From Archaeoglobus veneficus SNP6 (GTDB taxonomy: Archaea > Halobacteriota > Archaeoglobi > Archaeoglobales > Archaeoglobaceae): DNA of 64,000 nucleotides. Below are positions 28,602-37,002 of this stretch, piece after piece. Each line of letters begins with the position of its first letter. Positions within the stretch are counted from its first letter, which is position 1. Position numbers and translations under genes: made by a program. Under the pieces are notes generated by a model. That model saw only the letters and a list, made by a program, of their open reading frames with translations. It searched no databases and had not been told where the DNA came from. The stretch spans positions 976,612 through 1,040,611 of the forward strand of contig NC_015320.1 of NCBI RefSeq assembly GCF_000194625.1. The letters are read 5' to 3'.

Positions 28602-29779
28602 GAAAATCTTCGGCCAACCTCATCAGGACATCGCTTCTCCTCCTCGCTCTGGGAATCCTGCTCACTTCGAAGACTCTTCTGTCTCTCTCCATAATTCCTC
28701 TCATCTTCCTTGCAATCCCCTTTGGTGTGCGGTTGAGGGTTTTAAGTGCTGAATGCGACGAGCAGACATTTGTAGGAGACACCTTCGCCGTGACAATCAG
28801 TGTAGAGGCGAGAGGCTTCGGTGTCGTGAGGGTTAGACACACTCTTCCTGAGCACTTCGAGCTATTTGAAGGCTCAAACGTTCTGGAGGACTTTGTCGTG
28901 GGAAGGAAAGTAATGAGGATTTCGTACAGGGCTACTGCAACGAGAAGGGGAGTTTACAGACTCGACAAACTTGAATACGAGGTGGAAAGCCCCCTTCTAA
29001 CGTTCGTAAAGCGGGGGGAAGTAGAAATCGACGTCGGCGTGGAGGTTAAACACAGAGTGCCGAAAATAAAGAAGATAGGGACAATAAGAGGGAAGGCGAA
29101 GTCTCCAATACCAGACATCGACATCGCACGGATAGGCGTTCCGGGAACGGATTTCAGGGAGATAAGGGAGTACATGCCGGGCGATGCGCTCAAGTTCGTG
29201 AACTGGAAGGCGAGTGCGAGAAGGGGAAAGCTGATGGTCAACCAGTACGAAGTTGAGGGGAAGAAGGCAGTGTGGATTTTCGTCGACGCAAATCCATACA
29301 TGCTTCACGGAACTACAGTCAGAAACTACCTTGAAGCAGCAATAGAGGTTGCAAACGCCATGGCTTACTACTACGCGTCGAGGAGTCACAAGGTTGGACT
29401 GTACGTTGTGGGCGAGCGGAGAACAATCTACCCGGATGTTGGAGGCAGGCAGTTCAGGAGGATAAGCCGGGCCCTCCTAGAAATCGAAGGAGGTGTTGAG
29501 GCAATCGATGAAGCCATAGAAGCATGCAAGAAGTTCATTTTGCTGTACAAACCCCTCGTTATTCTCATAACGCGAGTAGAGAGGTCGAGACCAGAGAAGC
29601 TCCTCAGACTTTACAGGATTGTGCCGGTGCAGGTAATTACCCTCAAAGGCCTTGAAACGGGCTTCTCCGGTACGGTGCTAAGTGCTGTCAGGAGAAGTTA
29701 CGTTTACAGGCTGAGAGCCTGCGGAAGCTGTGTGGAGCTCGACGTAAACAGGCCTGTCAGCAGCTTATTTATAGTTTGA
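28598..29779 (+). CDS. DUF58 (VWA-like) membrane-anchored protein
   Basis: 393 residues. Two close N-terminal hydrophobic helices (about 10-45), a beta-rich region, then the DUF58 signature GTDFREIREYMPGDALKFVN followed by WKASARRGKLMVNQYE (about residues 185-220) and a VWA-like domain with WIFVDANPYM in place of a full MIDAS DxSxS. Partner of the preceding MoxR ATPase. Confidence 0.92.
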   Translation: MRKSSANLIRTSLLLLALGILLTSKTLLSLSIIPLIFLAIPFGVRLRVLSAECDEQTFVGDTFAVTISVEARGFGVVRVRHTLPEHFELFEGSNVLEDFVVGRKVMRISYRATATRRGVYRLDKLEYEVESPLLTFVKRGEVEIDVGVEVKHRVPKIKKIGTIRGKAKSPIPDIDIARIGVPGTDFREIREYMPGDALKFVNWKASARRGKLMVNQYEVEGKKAVWIFVDANPYMLHGTTVRNYLEAAIEVANAMAYYYASRSHKVGLYVVGERRTIYPDVGGRQFRRISRALLEIEGGVEAIDEAIEACKKFILLYKPLVILITRVERSRPEKLLRLYRIVPVQVITLKGLETGFSGTVLSAVRRSYVYRLRACGSCVELDVNRPVSSLFIV

Positions 29780-29805
29780 AGTGTAAAAATAATACGGTGG
29801 AGGGT

Positions 29806-29916
29806 ATGTGCAAAGAGGAGAAAAAGAAAAAGTACTACTATGAAGGTGAAGAGGTAAAGGCCGAGAAGAAGAAAAGGTATTACTACGAGGGTGAGGAAAC
29901 GAAAGCAGAGAAGTAG
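29806..29916 (+). CDS. 36-residue Lys/Tyr/Glu tandem-repeat peptide
   Basis: A short frame too small for most gene finders: ATG at 29806, TAG at 29914-29916, with GGTGGAGGG 3-10 bases upstream as ribosome site. After MCKEE it consists of two near-identical units, KKKKYYYEGEEVKAEK and KKKRYYYEGEETKAEK (14 of 16 identical). It sits between the DUF58 gene and a membrane protein gene whose ATG follows the TAG by one base. The composition (no hydrophobic core, triple Tyr) argues for a disordered, perhaps crosslinkable or binding, peptide; a link to the transglutaminase-like protein is speculative. Confidence 0.65.
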   Translation: MCKEEKKKKYYYEGEEVKAEKKKRYYYEGEETKAEK

Positions 29917-29917
29917 C

Positions 29918-30442
29918 ATGAATGGCACGAAATTACCCAACCTGCTTATCGCAGAACTGGCATTTTTTATTTCCTGGATGGCTTATTCATCCTCTTCGCT
30001 TTCCGCTTTTTTTAGCCCGGTATATCTTTTACCTCTTGCTGCAATCCCTCTGATCCGCCTGAGAAAGGGAAACCCGTTCAGCTTCGACTTCTTTGCAGTT
30101 CTCCTTGCCATGCATTCTGCGTATCTTCTGCCGGGAACAGAGGTCTTCAACTCTGCCCTCGACGCCCTGTACGTCTTAGGGTATAAGGGCCTGTCAGAGT
30201 ACATCTACTCTGCCTTTCCTCCGGCCAGTTCACAATCGCTACCAATCGTAGTTCTGCTCTTCTGTCTCTCCCAGCTATCAGAGGAAGCAAAGCCACAACA
30301 GCTTGCAATAGCCTCTGCGATATCTCTCATCGCTTTTATCGCATATCCCCACGTAGTCGTGGCACTCAATGCTGAATTCGTTGTTGCTATGGCTGCCGTT
30401 GGGATTGCTGCCATTGCCGTTTACGCCTTCAAGGCATCATAG
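29918..30442 (+). CDS. Small multi-spanning membrane protein, last gene of the MoxR/DUF58 operon
   Basis: 174 residues from the ATG one base after the repeat peptide stop (an in-frame ATG at 29891 inside that gene would add nine basic residues). About five hydrophobic helices, no charged catalytic motif. The 3' end overlaps the convergent iorB gene by 22 bases. Not recognised; operon position is the only clue. Confidence 0.65.
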   Translation: MNGTKLPNLLIAELAFFISWMAYSSSSLSAFFSPVYLLPLAAIPLIRLRKGNPFSFDFFAVLLAMHSAYLLPGTEVFNSALDALYVLGYKGLSEYIYSAFPPASSQSLPIVVLLFCLSQLSEEAKPQQLAIASAISLIAFIAYPHVVVALNAEFVVAMAAVGIAAIAVYAFKAS

Positions 30443-30999
30443 CCGGCTTTCAAGGCTTTCAGGTTTACCTCGTGGAGTTTTGGCGGAAGAGTCTCAATCA
30501 GGGCTTTTTCAACAGCATCATAGTTCAGCGAGGTTATCTTACTCAGAGCTCCGAGCACGACAACGTTGGTTGCCTGAGGACTTCCTGCCTCTTCCGCAAG
30601 TTCTGTGGCGTTGATGAAGTGGACACTTTTAAGGTAGGAGAGTTTTTCGGAAATTGTATCGAGGGATGGGTATTCTGCATCACCCCTGCTAACCGAGAGA
30701 GGGATTATTGGCTTCGTGTTGACTATTGCAACTGTCTTTTCGCTGCAGTAGTGCGTGTATCTGAGCGCTTCCACCGGTTCGAGAGCAACCATCACGTCTG
30801 CGCTGCCGTACGGTATCAGAGGGGATTTAACGTCCCCGAACCTTACGTGAACTTCAACGCTTCCCCCCCTCTGTGCCATTCCGTGAGTTTCGGCAGTCAG
30901 GACGTTAATACCTGAGTTCATAGCTGCTCTTGCGAGAATTGCTGCTGACGTGAGAATGCCCTGCCCTCCAACGCCAACAAGGAGCACATCAAGCCTCAT
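30421..30999 (-). CDS. iorB: Indolepyruvate ferredoxin oxidoreductase beta subunit
   Basis: 192 residues, gamma-type 2-oxoacid ferredoxin oxidoreductase domain with GVGGQGILTSA at the N-terminus and HGMAQRGGSVEVHVRFG, the IorB signature. Works with IorA, which is encoded about 19 kb away in this window (9208-11073). Confidence 0.93.
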   Translation of the reverse strand: MRLDVLLVGVGGQGILTSAAILARAAMNSGINVLTAETHGMAQRGGSVEVHVRFGDVKSPLIPYGSADVMVALEPVEALRYTHYCSEKTVAIVNTKPIIPLSVSRGDAEYPSLDTISEKLSYLKSVHFINATELAEEAGSPQATNVVVLGALSKITSLNYDAVEKALIETLPPKLHEVNLKALKAGYDALKA

Positions 31000-31082
31000 A
31001 ACTCTCGGCCTACGTCCGAATAGATAACCCTTTGCCTATGCTGCAGGAAAAGTATATCAATTTCCGTGGAGCATATCCCGTT

Positions 31083-31238
31083 ATGAAGTACCAGTGCACA
31101 GTTTGCGGATACGTGTACGACGAGGATGAGGGAGATCCAGAGAGTGGAATCCCACCCACTAAATGGGAAGATCTGCCTGAAAACTGGACATGCCCGGTGT
31201 GCGGGGCCGATAAGAGCGAGTTTGAACTTCTTGGGTGA
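31083..31238 (+). CDS. Rubredoxin
   Basis: 51 residues from the ATG at 31083. One iron bound by CTVCGY and CPVCGA; also the typical [17 protein letters not shown] core. An upstream in-frame ATG (31032) is unlikely because a TATA-like AAAGTATATC (about 31049-31058) precedes the chosen start by about 27 bases, giving a leaderless message. Small electron carrier, in Archaeoglobales often serving superoxide reductase. Confidence 0.95.
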   Translation: MKYQCTVCGYVYDEDEGDPESGIPPTKWEDLPENWTCPVCGADKSEFELLG

Positions 31239-31277
31239 GAATACTGAGTTGGTTATATGCCTATCTTCAACCTTTGA

Positions 31278-32504
31278 TTATCTCAAATAACTCCTCACAA
31301 GGAACGTTTTGAGGTCGAGAGGATTGGGGAAAAACAGCACGTTTGATTTCTTAACTGCTCTCGCCATTCTGTTGCACAGGCTGAGAAAGCGATGCTCCTT
31401 GCCGAACATCACTATAGTCAGCCTCGCATCTACCTGTCTCAGATTTTCGGCTTCCTTCATGGCACACGCCCATGGAGTCATGTAGGGGCTGTAGCTCGCC
31501 GTCGGCTCACCGTCGGTTATCAGAAAAACGACTCCACTCCCCCTTCGCTCCCTCAGTATCTCCCTTGCCCTCTTTAACGCGAGTCCTATGTCTGTTCTAC
31601 CTCTTGCGTTGAGGTTGAGAATCTCCCCTTCGGCAATCCTCCTGACTCTGTGGTTGAACGCAATAACGTGGAGCTCGTCGTGAGATTTGGACTTAATTGC
31701 TCTCTTTAGCGCGAGAGCAGCTTCAATAGCTCCAATTATCTTTCTGCCCCTCATGGAGTCGCTCACATCAATCAGCATAACGTAAACACATCTTTCTGCG
31801 TGTTTCGTCTGCCTGACGACCATGTCTTTCTCGTCGATACTGATCTCTCCATCCCTTGCTCGAATTGCAGCATTCACGAGCGTCTCCTGAATGTCGAGCA
31901 TGTCGAAGGTGTGCATGTATTCGTCGTAACTTTCCAGCTCGCTATCGGCAAAAATTGAAATCCCCTTTTTCTCGGATTCGTGCTCACCGTAGTCCTTCTT
32001 ACCGAGCCTCTGGAGGGCGAGGCGAAGAACTTTTTCACCCATAATCCTTTCTGCCTGCGCGTTGAATACTATACTCTTTCTATGTGTCTTGCTCACGACG
32101 CCGTCGATGTAACCTTCTTTGGTGAGTTCCTCAATCACCTCCTCGTAGAAGTAGTCAACGAGGTCGCTGGCGCTGATTTCACTCCTGCCTATTTCTCCGC
32201 TGATGAGCTTTTCCCTTATTTCCTGCCAGGCCTTTTTTCTTGCCTCTCTGTACTCCTCGAGCTTGCTTGCCCAGGCGGGATTTATGTAGCCAAAGCTCTT
32301 CATCAGGTCGTTGAAGAGATGGGTGAACATCTCGTACTGCTCCCTAAGCTCATCGCTGAGGTACTTTTTTATGAATTCTCCTGGGTTTACATTGCCCCGC
32401 TCGACGTGAAACGGGTTGAACAGAGCGTAAAGAAGTTCGGCGGCAAGCTTTGGATCGAACTTCTCCTCCTCATCACAAATCCGGCACTCGGGTTTTTCCA
32501 TCAT
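31278..32504 (-). CDS. VWA-domain protein paired with an AAA ATPase
   Basis: 408 residues. Helical N-terminal 230 residues, starting with MMEKPECRICDEEEKF, then a VWA domain with an intact MIDAS (DVSDSM near 248-253), the conserved Thr region GRTDIGLAL and TDGEPTA. This is the CoxE/ViaA-like architecture of proteins that pair with MoxR-class ATPases. It lies 16 bases downstream of the AAA gene. Target unknown. Confidence 0.88.
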   Translation of the reverse strand: MMEKPECRICDEEEKFDPKLAAELLYALFNPFHVERGNVNPGEFIKKYLSDELREQYEMFTHLFNDLMKSFGYINPAWASKLEEYREARKKAWQEIREKLISGEIGRSEISASDLVDYFYEEVIEELTKEGYIDGVVSKTHRKSIVFNAQAERIMGEKVLRLALQRLGKKDYGEHESEKKGISIFADSELESYDEYMHTFDMLDIQETLVNAAIRARDGEISIDEKDMVVRQTKHAERCVYVMLIDVSDSMRGRKIIGAIEAALALKRAIKSKSHDELHVIAFNHRVRRIAEGEILNLNARGRTDIGLALKRAREILRERRGSGVVFLITDGEPTASYSPYMTPWACAMKEAENLRQVDARLTIVMFGKEHRFLSLCNRMARAVKKSNVLFFPNPLDLKTFLVRSYLR

Positions 32505-32520
32505 TTTAAGTTCTCACCTG

Positions 32521-33951
32521 TTACGCTCCCACGTACGCATACCTGCCTGCTGAGACTTTCTCTATCAGGCCTGTGCACCGGCTTACAGATTCGAGGAGTA
32601 TCTCGAAGGCTGAGTTAACTTCTTCTGGCCTTCTCGCCATCAGCAGTATTGCCTTCCAGGCATACTCAAACTCCTTTGGATTTACCTTCTCGACGTCTAT
32701 CTCATCCACAGACGAGAGTTCTTCCATGAGCCCGCTAAAGCTATCCCGCGGGATTAAAGCGTAGATTTCAGAGCATGTCCTGTTTATCGCCTCTTCCACA
32801 AGCTTCTCTATCACTGCATCCTTCTCATTGCCGTCGTCGTACTCCAGCTCAATTCTGCTCCTCATTCCGAGCTTCACGACCTCGTACCGCTCTCCGTAGT
32901 CCATCAACATCGCTGCTGTGTGTCCCTTTCTCGTTGCTGAAGCTCTCAGATGATCAAAGAGCTTTATCGTCGCCCTGCACGAGGGCTCGAGTTCAATTTG
33001 GCCGGAGACCCTTAACTCATTACTCCTTGCATATCTCACGGTTCTTGCGAGGATTTTCAGGTGCCAGAGTGGTAGAATGGCGCCCTCCTTCAGACTCATG
33101 TTTCTCAGGCCTATCTCTATTTCTTCTTTCAGCGTTTCCGGCGGGCCAATTGGAATTTCCTCAACTCTGTCCATTAGTGGCTCCTTTATGTCTGCAACGC
33201 CCTTGTAGTTTGCCGGGTTCGTTGAAGCGACAAAAAGCGTATCTATTTTCATGGGGACTATATCTCCCTCTGGAGTCGTTATCTGCCTCTCTTCAAGCAG
33301 CTCGTGCAGCAGCGTTTGCAGCGCTGATGGGATAGCTCCAAGCTCGTCGAAATAGGCCATGCCCCTGTGAGCTTTCAGAACCCTGCCGGGTGTGAATACT
33401 TCGGGGTGATCGAGATCGTACCCTTCTTTCACCTTCTGAATGCTTATTCCACCTATGAGCTGTCTTGTCGTCATCATGGGGTCGCCGGAGATGCGAATCC
33501 ATTTTCTCGGCACCCATGTGAGTTCGACAACGTCTTCTTCGAGGAGCTTCTTCTTGCATGAAAAACAGGTTGGGTGAGTGGGGTCATCGTGAATCTTGCA
33601 GCCTTTAACGGCGAGTAGCTTCTCCGGCAGGAGCTTTGCCATGGCCTTGGAAAAAGTCGTTTTGCCGTAACCCTTTCTCCCCTTAAACAGGATGTTTGAG
33701 CCGCTCATCAGGGCGTTCTTCACCATTTCCTTTTCAACTTCTTTGCCGACGATTTCGGCGAAGGGATCTTCTCCTCTGCGCTCGTACGACAGGAGGTTCT
33801 CCCTAACGTAGTCAATTATGCTTCTTGAATGGTACTTCTCCAGCTCGTCGCCCCATATGTCTACTTCCTCTCCGTCGAGAAGGAACTTAGGGGCGTTTGA
33901 CGGCTTTATTACCACGTCTTCGAATATGTATTCCAGTATGTATTCTTCCAT
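32521..33951 (-). CDS. MoxR/ChlI-like AAA+ ATPase with inserted cysteine cluster
   Basis: 476 residues from the ATG at 33951. An upstream in-frame GTG at 33966 would sit next to the TATA box, so the ATG, about 25 bases after TTTATAG, is preferred. Walker A GRKGYGKTTF (near 92-101), then a 25-residue insert with CKIHDD and CFSCKKK (one His, three Cys, probably zinc), Walker B MAYFDELGAI, and sensor VASTNPANYKG. The C-terminal half is helical. Together with the following VWA gene it forms an AAA-VWA two-component remodelling pair resembling chelatase I/D or RavA/ViaA systems; the substrate is not evident. Confidence 0.87.
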   Translation of the reverse strand: MEEYILEYIFEDVVIKPSNAPKFLLDGEEVDIWGDELEKYHSRSIIDYVRENLLSYERRGEDPFAEIVGKEVEKEMVKNALMSGSNILFKGRKGYGKTTFSKAMAKLLPEKLLAVKGCKIHDDPTHPTCFSCKKKLLEEDVVELTWVPRKWIRISGDPMMTTRQLIGGISIQKVKEGYDLDHPEVFTPGRVLKAHRGMAYFDELGAIPSALQTLLHELLEERQITTPEGDIVPMKIDTLFVASTNPANYKGVADIKEPLMDRVEEIPIGPPETLKEEIEIGLRNMSLKEGAILPLWHLKILARTVRYARSNELRVSGQIELEPSCRATIKLFDHLRASATRKGHTAAMLMDYGERYEVVKLGMRSRIELEYDDGNEKDAVIEKLVEEAINRTCSEIYALIPRDSFSGLMEELSSVDEIDVEKVNPKEFEYAWKAILLMARRPEEVNSAFEILLESVSRCTGLIEKVSAGRYAYVGA

Positions 33952-34278
33952 CGCCAAAAATAGCACTATAAATTATAAGAGAGTTATGGTCGAAATACTT
34001 GTTTTGTTATTTAAGTCATTTAAGCCCCTTCTTTGGGGTTGTATTCACAAAGGGATTTCGGGGATGCTATTTAACAAAACAGACTGTGATGACGCTTGGG
34101 TTAGAAAACTGATTCTGAAATACTCTCTGAAATACAATTTCTAAATTGATATTCTGAATATAGTTTATAATTACATTTTCCTACTGGATTTAATACTTAG
34201 AAAAGCTAAGAAGAAACAAAACGAGCGCCGAGGTGGGGCGTGATGAAAAAATACCAATAAACAGTGGAGGTGATAAAT
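33952..34278. other. AT-rich intergenic region with two promoters
   Basis: Divergent region between the AAA gene and the unknown cysteine-rich protein. On the minus strand TTATAATTTATAG (about 33965-33985) fits a TATA box for the AAA gene. A short CCCC-TTCTTT-GGGG hairpin lies near 34024-34037. GGATTTAATACTTAG near 34186-34200 is a possible promoter for the plus-strand gene. No RNA gene seen. Confidence 0.4.
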
Positions 34279-34791
34279 ATGGGTTCGTCGATACTTGACA
34301 TTTTGATAAGAGATCCTAATTTCCCATGTGCTCCTTACAGAAGAACTGGCCATCAGTTTTACGTTGACATCATGCACTGTGACGGATCATTCCTCGAATG
34401 GAAGGGAATAAAGTACAGAAAGCATAAGTTGGCCCAAAGAATCCACGATCAGGTTGAAGTCCCGCCCGGATGTTACGTTGTCAGGGGATATGCACCTTGT
34501 GGGAATGTAGTTACCCAAACTACCGTTGTTGAGGTTTGTTGCAATGAGGTGGTTTGTGTAAACTTACTCGCTACGAGTCCCAGATTCTGCTTCGTGACGG
34601 CAAGATTAGCCCTACGCCCGGAGTTGCTGCCAAATGTTCCCAGAGAATTCATCGAAAGAGCTGATGCTGCATTGAAGGAAGTAGTCGAATTCCTGCCAAA
34701 GGAAATCCACGAACCTTCACCGAATCTCGTAGAGGAGTTATTGAAGGCGGAAGAGTGCGAAAAGAGAGAGTATCCCAAGAAAGAAGAATAA
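34279..34791 (+). CDS. Cysteine-rich protein of unknown function
   Basis: 170 residues from the ATG at 34279, preceded by GGAGGTGATAA, an excellent ribosome site. Residues 10-105 look like a beta-sandwich (HQFYVDIMHCDGSFLEWKG, VPPGCYVVRGYAPCGNVV, VVEVCCNEVVCVNLLA), in the style of carboxypeptidase-regulatory or prealbumin-like folds, with seven cysteines including a CC pair; the C-terminal 60 residues are helical and acidic. No signal peptide. I do not recognise the family. It stands alone, with its own promoter region. Confidence 0.65.
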   Translation: MGSSILDILIRDPNFPCAPYRRTGHQFYVDIMHCDGSFLEWKGIKYRKHKLAQRIHDQVEVPPGCYVVRGYAPCGNVVTQTTVVEVCCNEVVCVNLLATSPRFCFVTARLALRPELLPNVPREFIERADAALKEVVEFLPKEIHEPSPNLVEELLKAEECEKREYPKKEE

Positions 34792-34844
34792 ATTTCTGAC
34801 CTCACAACCTTTAATATTTTTTATACACTGCTCCAGTACCGGTG

Positions 34845-34978
34845 ATTCCTCGGACTGATCTACATCACCGACGCGAAGAGAAGATACCGCGATGACACGA
34901 AGCTCATCCTCTGGCCTCGTAGGAGGAATCGTTGCCCTGATTGTTTACTGGCTCGTTAGACCGGAAGCGAAGCGGTAG
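34845..34978 (+). pseudogene. Frameshifted small membrane protein remnant
   Basis: Two frames join to give GLIYITDAKRRYRDDTKLIL and LVGGIVALIVYWLVRPEAKR then TAG: a basic amphipathic segment followed by one membrane helix, like the C-termini of small archaeal membrane proteins. The frame changes near 34915. A TATA-like TTTTTTATA lies at about 34816-34824. Its end overlaps the convergent cbf5 gene by 23 bases. Confidence 0.4.
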
Positions 34979-35975
34979 AACCTTTCCACATCGCAGGATA
35001 AGTTCCTCTCTCCATTATTACCCTCGTGACGTCAACGACTGGTCCGCTTCTCACGTTCAGCATATCCTCGGCATCCATCAAAGCCTTGCCCAACGCCACA
35101 AGCTCATGCTTCAGTGTGAATATCGCCACATCCGCGTCCTTTTTTACAGTTTTCTCCACGTACACGACGCCCTTTGCCATCAGATCTGCTCCGTGGCAGA
35201 TGGCATCAACGGCGGAATCCTTTATCACTATCTTGGGCACGTTGGCAACTGCAAGCTCCATGGGCTTTATTATTTCCCTCAAATATCTCTCCTCTCCTTC
35301 CTCCTTCCAGAAAACGTACGCATCGAGAAGGTCGTGCAGAGTGTAGGTCATGGATTCATCGAAAACACCTGTTCGCGTACGCCTGAGTTCCTGCATGTGC
35401 GCTCCTACGCCGAGAACTTCACCTATGTCCGTGCACAGCTTTCTTATGTAAGTACCAGCCTCGCATCTGACTTTGAAAAGAACATCTCTTCCGTCGATTT
35501 CGAGAATTTCTATTCCATAGATCTCTCTAACTCTTATTCTTTTCTTTACAGCCGACTTAAGGGGAGGACGCTGGTAGATTTTACCAACGAAGAGGTTCAT
35601 CACCCTCCTTATCTCCTCCTCTCTTACATCGGCGTGAAGACGCATTAAAGCGACGTACTCCTTCTCGGAACCCTGAAGAACCTTAACGAGCTTCGTTGAA
35701 TCTTCAATCATCACGGGCAGAACTCCCGTAACGCGGGGGTCGAGGGTTCCTGTATGCCCCGTCTTGTTAACGTTGAGAATTCGGCGAACCCACACGACTA
35801 CTTCGTGGCTGCTTGGCCCCATGGGCTTGTCAACACACACGAAACCCTTCTTTATGTACTCCTCCATGGGGCGGTTGTAGGGGTAACAGCCGTAGCTCTC
35901 GTCCGTTGTAGCTTCATCCTTTACGTAGAATCGCTCTTCGAAATCTTTTTCTCTGATTATCTCAGTTTTGCCCAT
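34956..35975 (-). CDS. cbf5: tRNA/rRNA pseudouridine synthase Cbf5 (TruB family)
   Basis: Catalytic subunit of H/ACA guide ribonucleoproteins. 339 residues: catalytic Asp79 in GHTGTLDPRVTGVL, KEYVALMRLH, RVREIYGIEILEIDGRDV, and a C-terminal PUA domain (about 265-339, VDAICHGADLMAKGV). Normal length for archaeal Cbf5. Confidence 0.95.
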   Translation of the reverse strand: MGKTEIIREKDFEERFYVKDEATTDESYGCYPYNRPMEEYIKKGFVCVDKPMGPSSHEVVVWVRRILNVNKTGHTGTLDPRVTGVLPVMIEDSTKLVKVLQGSEKEYVALMRLHADVREEEIRRVMNLFVGKIYQRPPLKSAVKKRIRVREIYGIEILEIDGRDVLFKVRCEAGTYIRKLCTDIGEVLGVGAHMQELRRTRTGVFDESMTYTLHDLLDAYVFWKEEGEERYLREIIKPMELAVANVPKIVIKDSAVDAICHGADLMAKGVVYVEKTVKKDADVAIFTLKHELVALGKALMDAEDMLNVRSGPVVDVTRVIMERGTYPAMWKGSTASLPV

Positions 35976-36082
35976 TGTTTTTCCATGCCTTTACTGGCTT
36001 TTAAAAGCTTTGGCTGCTTTAGTGGATATCGCATCTGTCCTTGCGGTGTCCTCATCAACTGCCATCGCAACTTAGCAAGGGA

Positions 36083-36090
36083 TATATTTT
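36083..36090 (+). promoter_or_regulatory. TATA box of the MBL-fold gene
   Basis: TATATTTT within GGGATATATTTTC, about 25 bases before the ATG at 36110; supports that start and a leaderless message. Confidence 0.5.
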
Positions 36091-36109
36091 CATAGTCCAA
36101 CAATATAAC

Positions 36110-36670
36110 ATGAAGCTCAGGTGGCTGGGCAACTCGTGCGTGGAGATTTTTGCCGATAAACACGTTCTCATAGACCCGAACTGTGTCATGGAACCTGAAC
36201 CAGGAATAGACTACGTTCTTGTGACCCATGAGCACAGCGACCACTTCGACGTTGAAAAGTTCAAAAAGATTGATACAAGACACCTTATTGCTCCCCGTTA
36301 CGTTCTCGAACAGTTCGGTCTTGACGGAATAGCAGCCGAGGCGGGAAAAGAGATTGATGGAATAAAAATTTTAGAGAGCTGGTGCTGGAAGGCCGTCGAA
36401 TCCTACAGCTATTACTACGCAGGTGTCCTACATCCCGGCGATTCCGCTAAGTTTCCAGAGGCAAAGAACGTGAAAGTTGTGTTCACCGCGTGTTTCCCTG
36501 ACTTCTACGATGAGTATATTACCGAAATGAAGAGACTCAAGCCCGGACTTGTCGTACCATTCCACTACTCGCCGGAAAAGAAAGCGAATGCGGAAGGACT
36601 GGCTGAGAGACTGAAAGAAGAGGGAATTCCGTGCAGGATACTGGAAGTGGGGGAGGTTTTAGAGATATAG
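36110..36670 (+). CDS. Metallo-beta-lactamase-fold hydrolase (UPF0173-like)
   Basis: 186 residues from the ATG at 36110 (a longer frame from 36041 would run through the promoter). Metal-binding VTHEHSDHFD, GVLHPGDS and PFHYSPEK segments resemble the UPF0173/UlaG-like branch. Probable metal-dependent hydrolase; substrate unknown. Confidence 0.85.
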   Translation: MKLRWLGNSCVEIFADKHVLIDPNCVMEPEPGIDYVLVTHEHSDHFDVEKFKKIDTRHLIAPRYVLEQFGLDGIAAEAGKEIDGIKILESWCWKAVESYSYYYAGVLHPGDSAKFPEAKNVKVVFTACFPDFYDEYITEMKRLKPGLVVPFHYSPEKKANAEGLAERLKEEGIPCRILEVGEVLEI

Positions 36671-37002
36671 TGTTAAGTTATTTTTTATAAATTTAACTAT
36701 TAGTTAATCCTCTTGTCATGCCATAATCTCTATTCCTCTTCCTCATCCTGCAATTTGAGAATTTTCAAAATCCAACCTCCTCAAGGGATCATCTTATGTG
36801 TACATCTTTGATCCTCTCTAACCACTATAGTTTTCTTTCAAATTCTATTTTCGACTCAGTTAAAAGCCATTTTTAGAAATTCAAATGGGTCTACGTTTCA
36901 GGAAACTATCCGGAGGTTCTAAATCTTCATCCTCCCCGACGATGATCATATGTTTTCATCCCCTCCTCAACTCACCGAAATGTTCGGAGACACAAACTAT
37001 TC
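36671..37002. other. AT-rich intergenic region
   Basis: Space between the MBL gene and the convergent CDP-alcohol phosphatidyltransferase gene. No coding frame, tRNA, repeat or convincing hairpin seen; T-rich stretches after both genes may serve as terminators. Confidence 0.4.

Noticed and set aside
34941-35648. 235-codon plus-strand frame over cbf5
   Set aside because: cbf5 on the other strand is certain; the plus frame has no recognisable domain.
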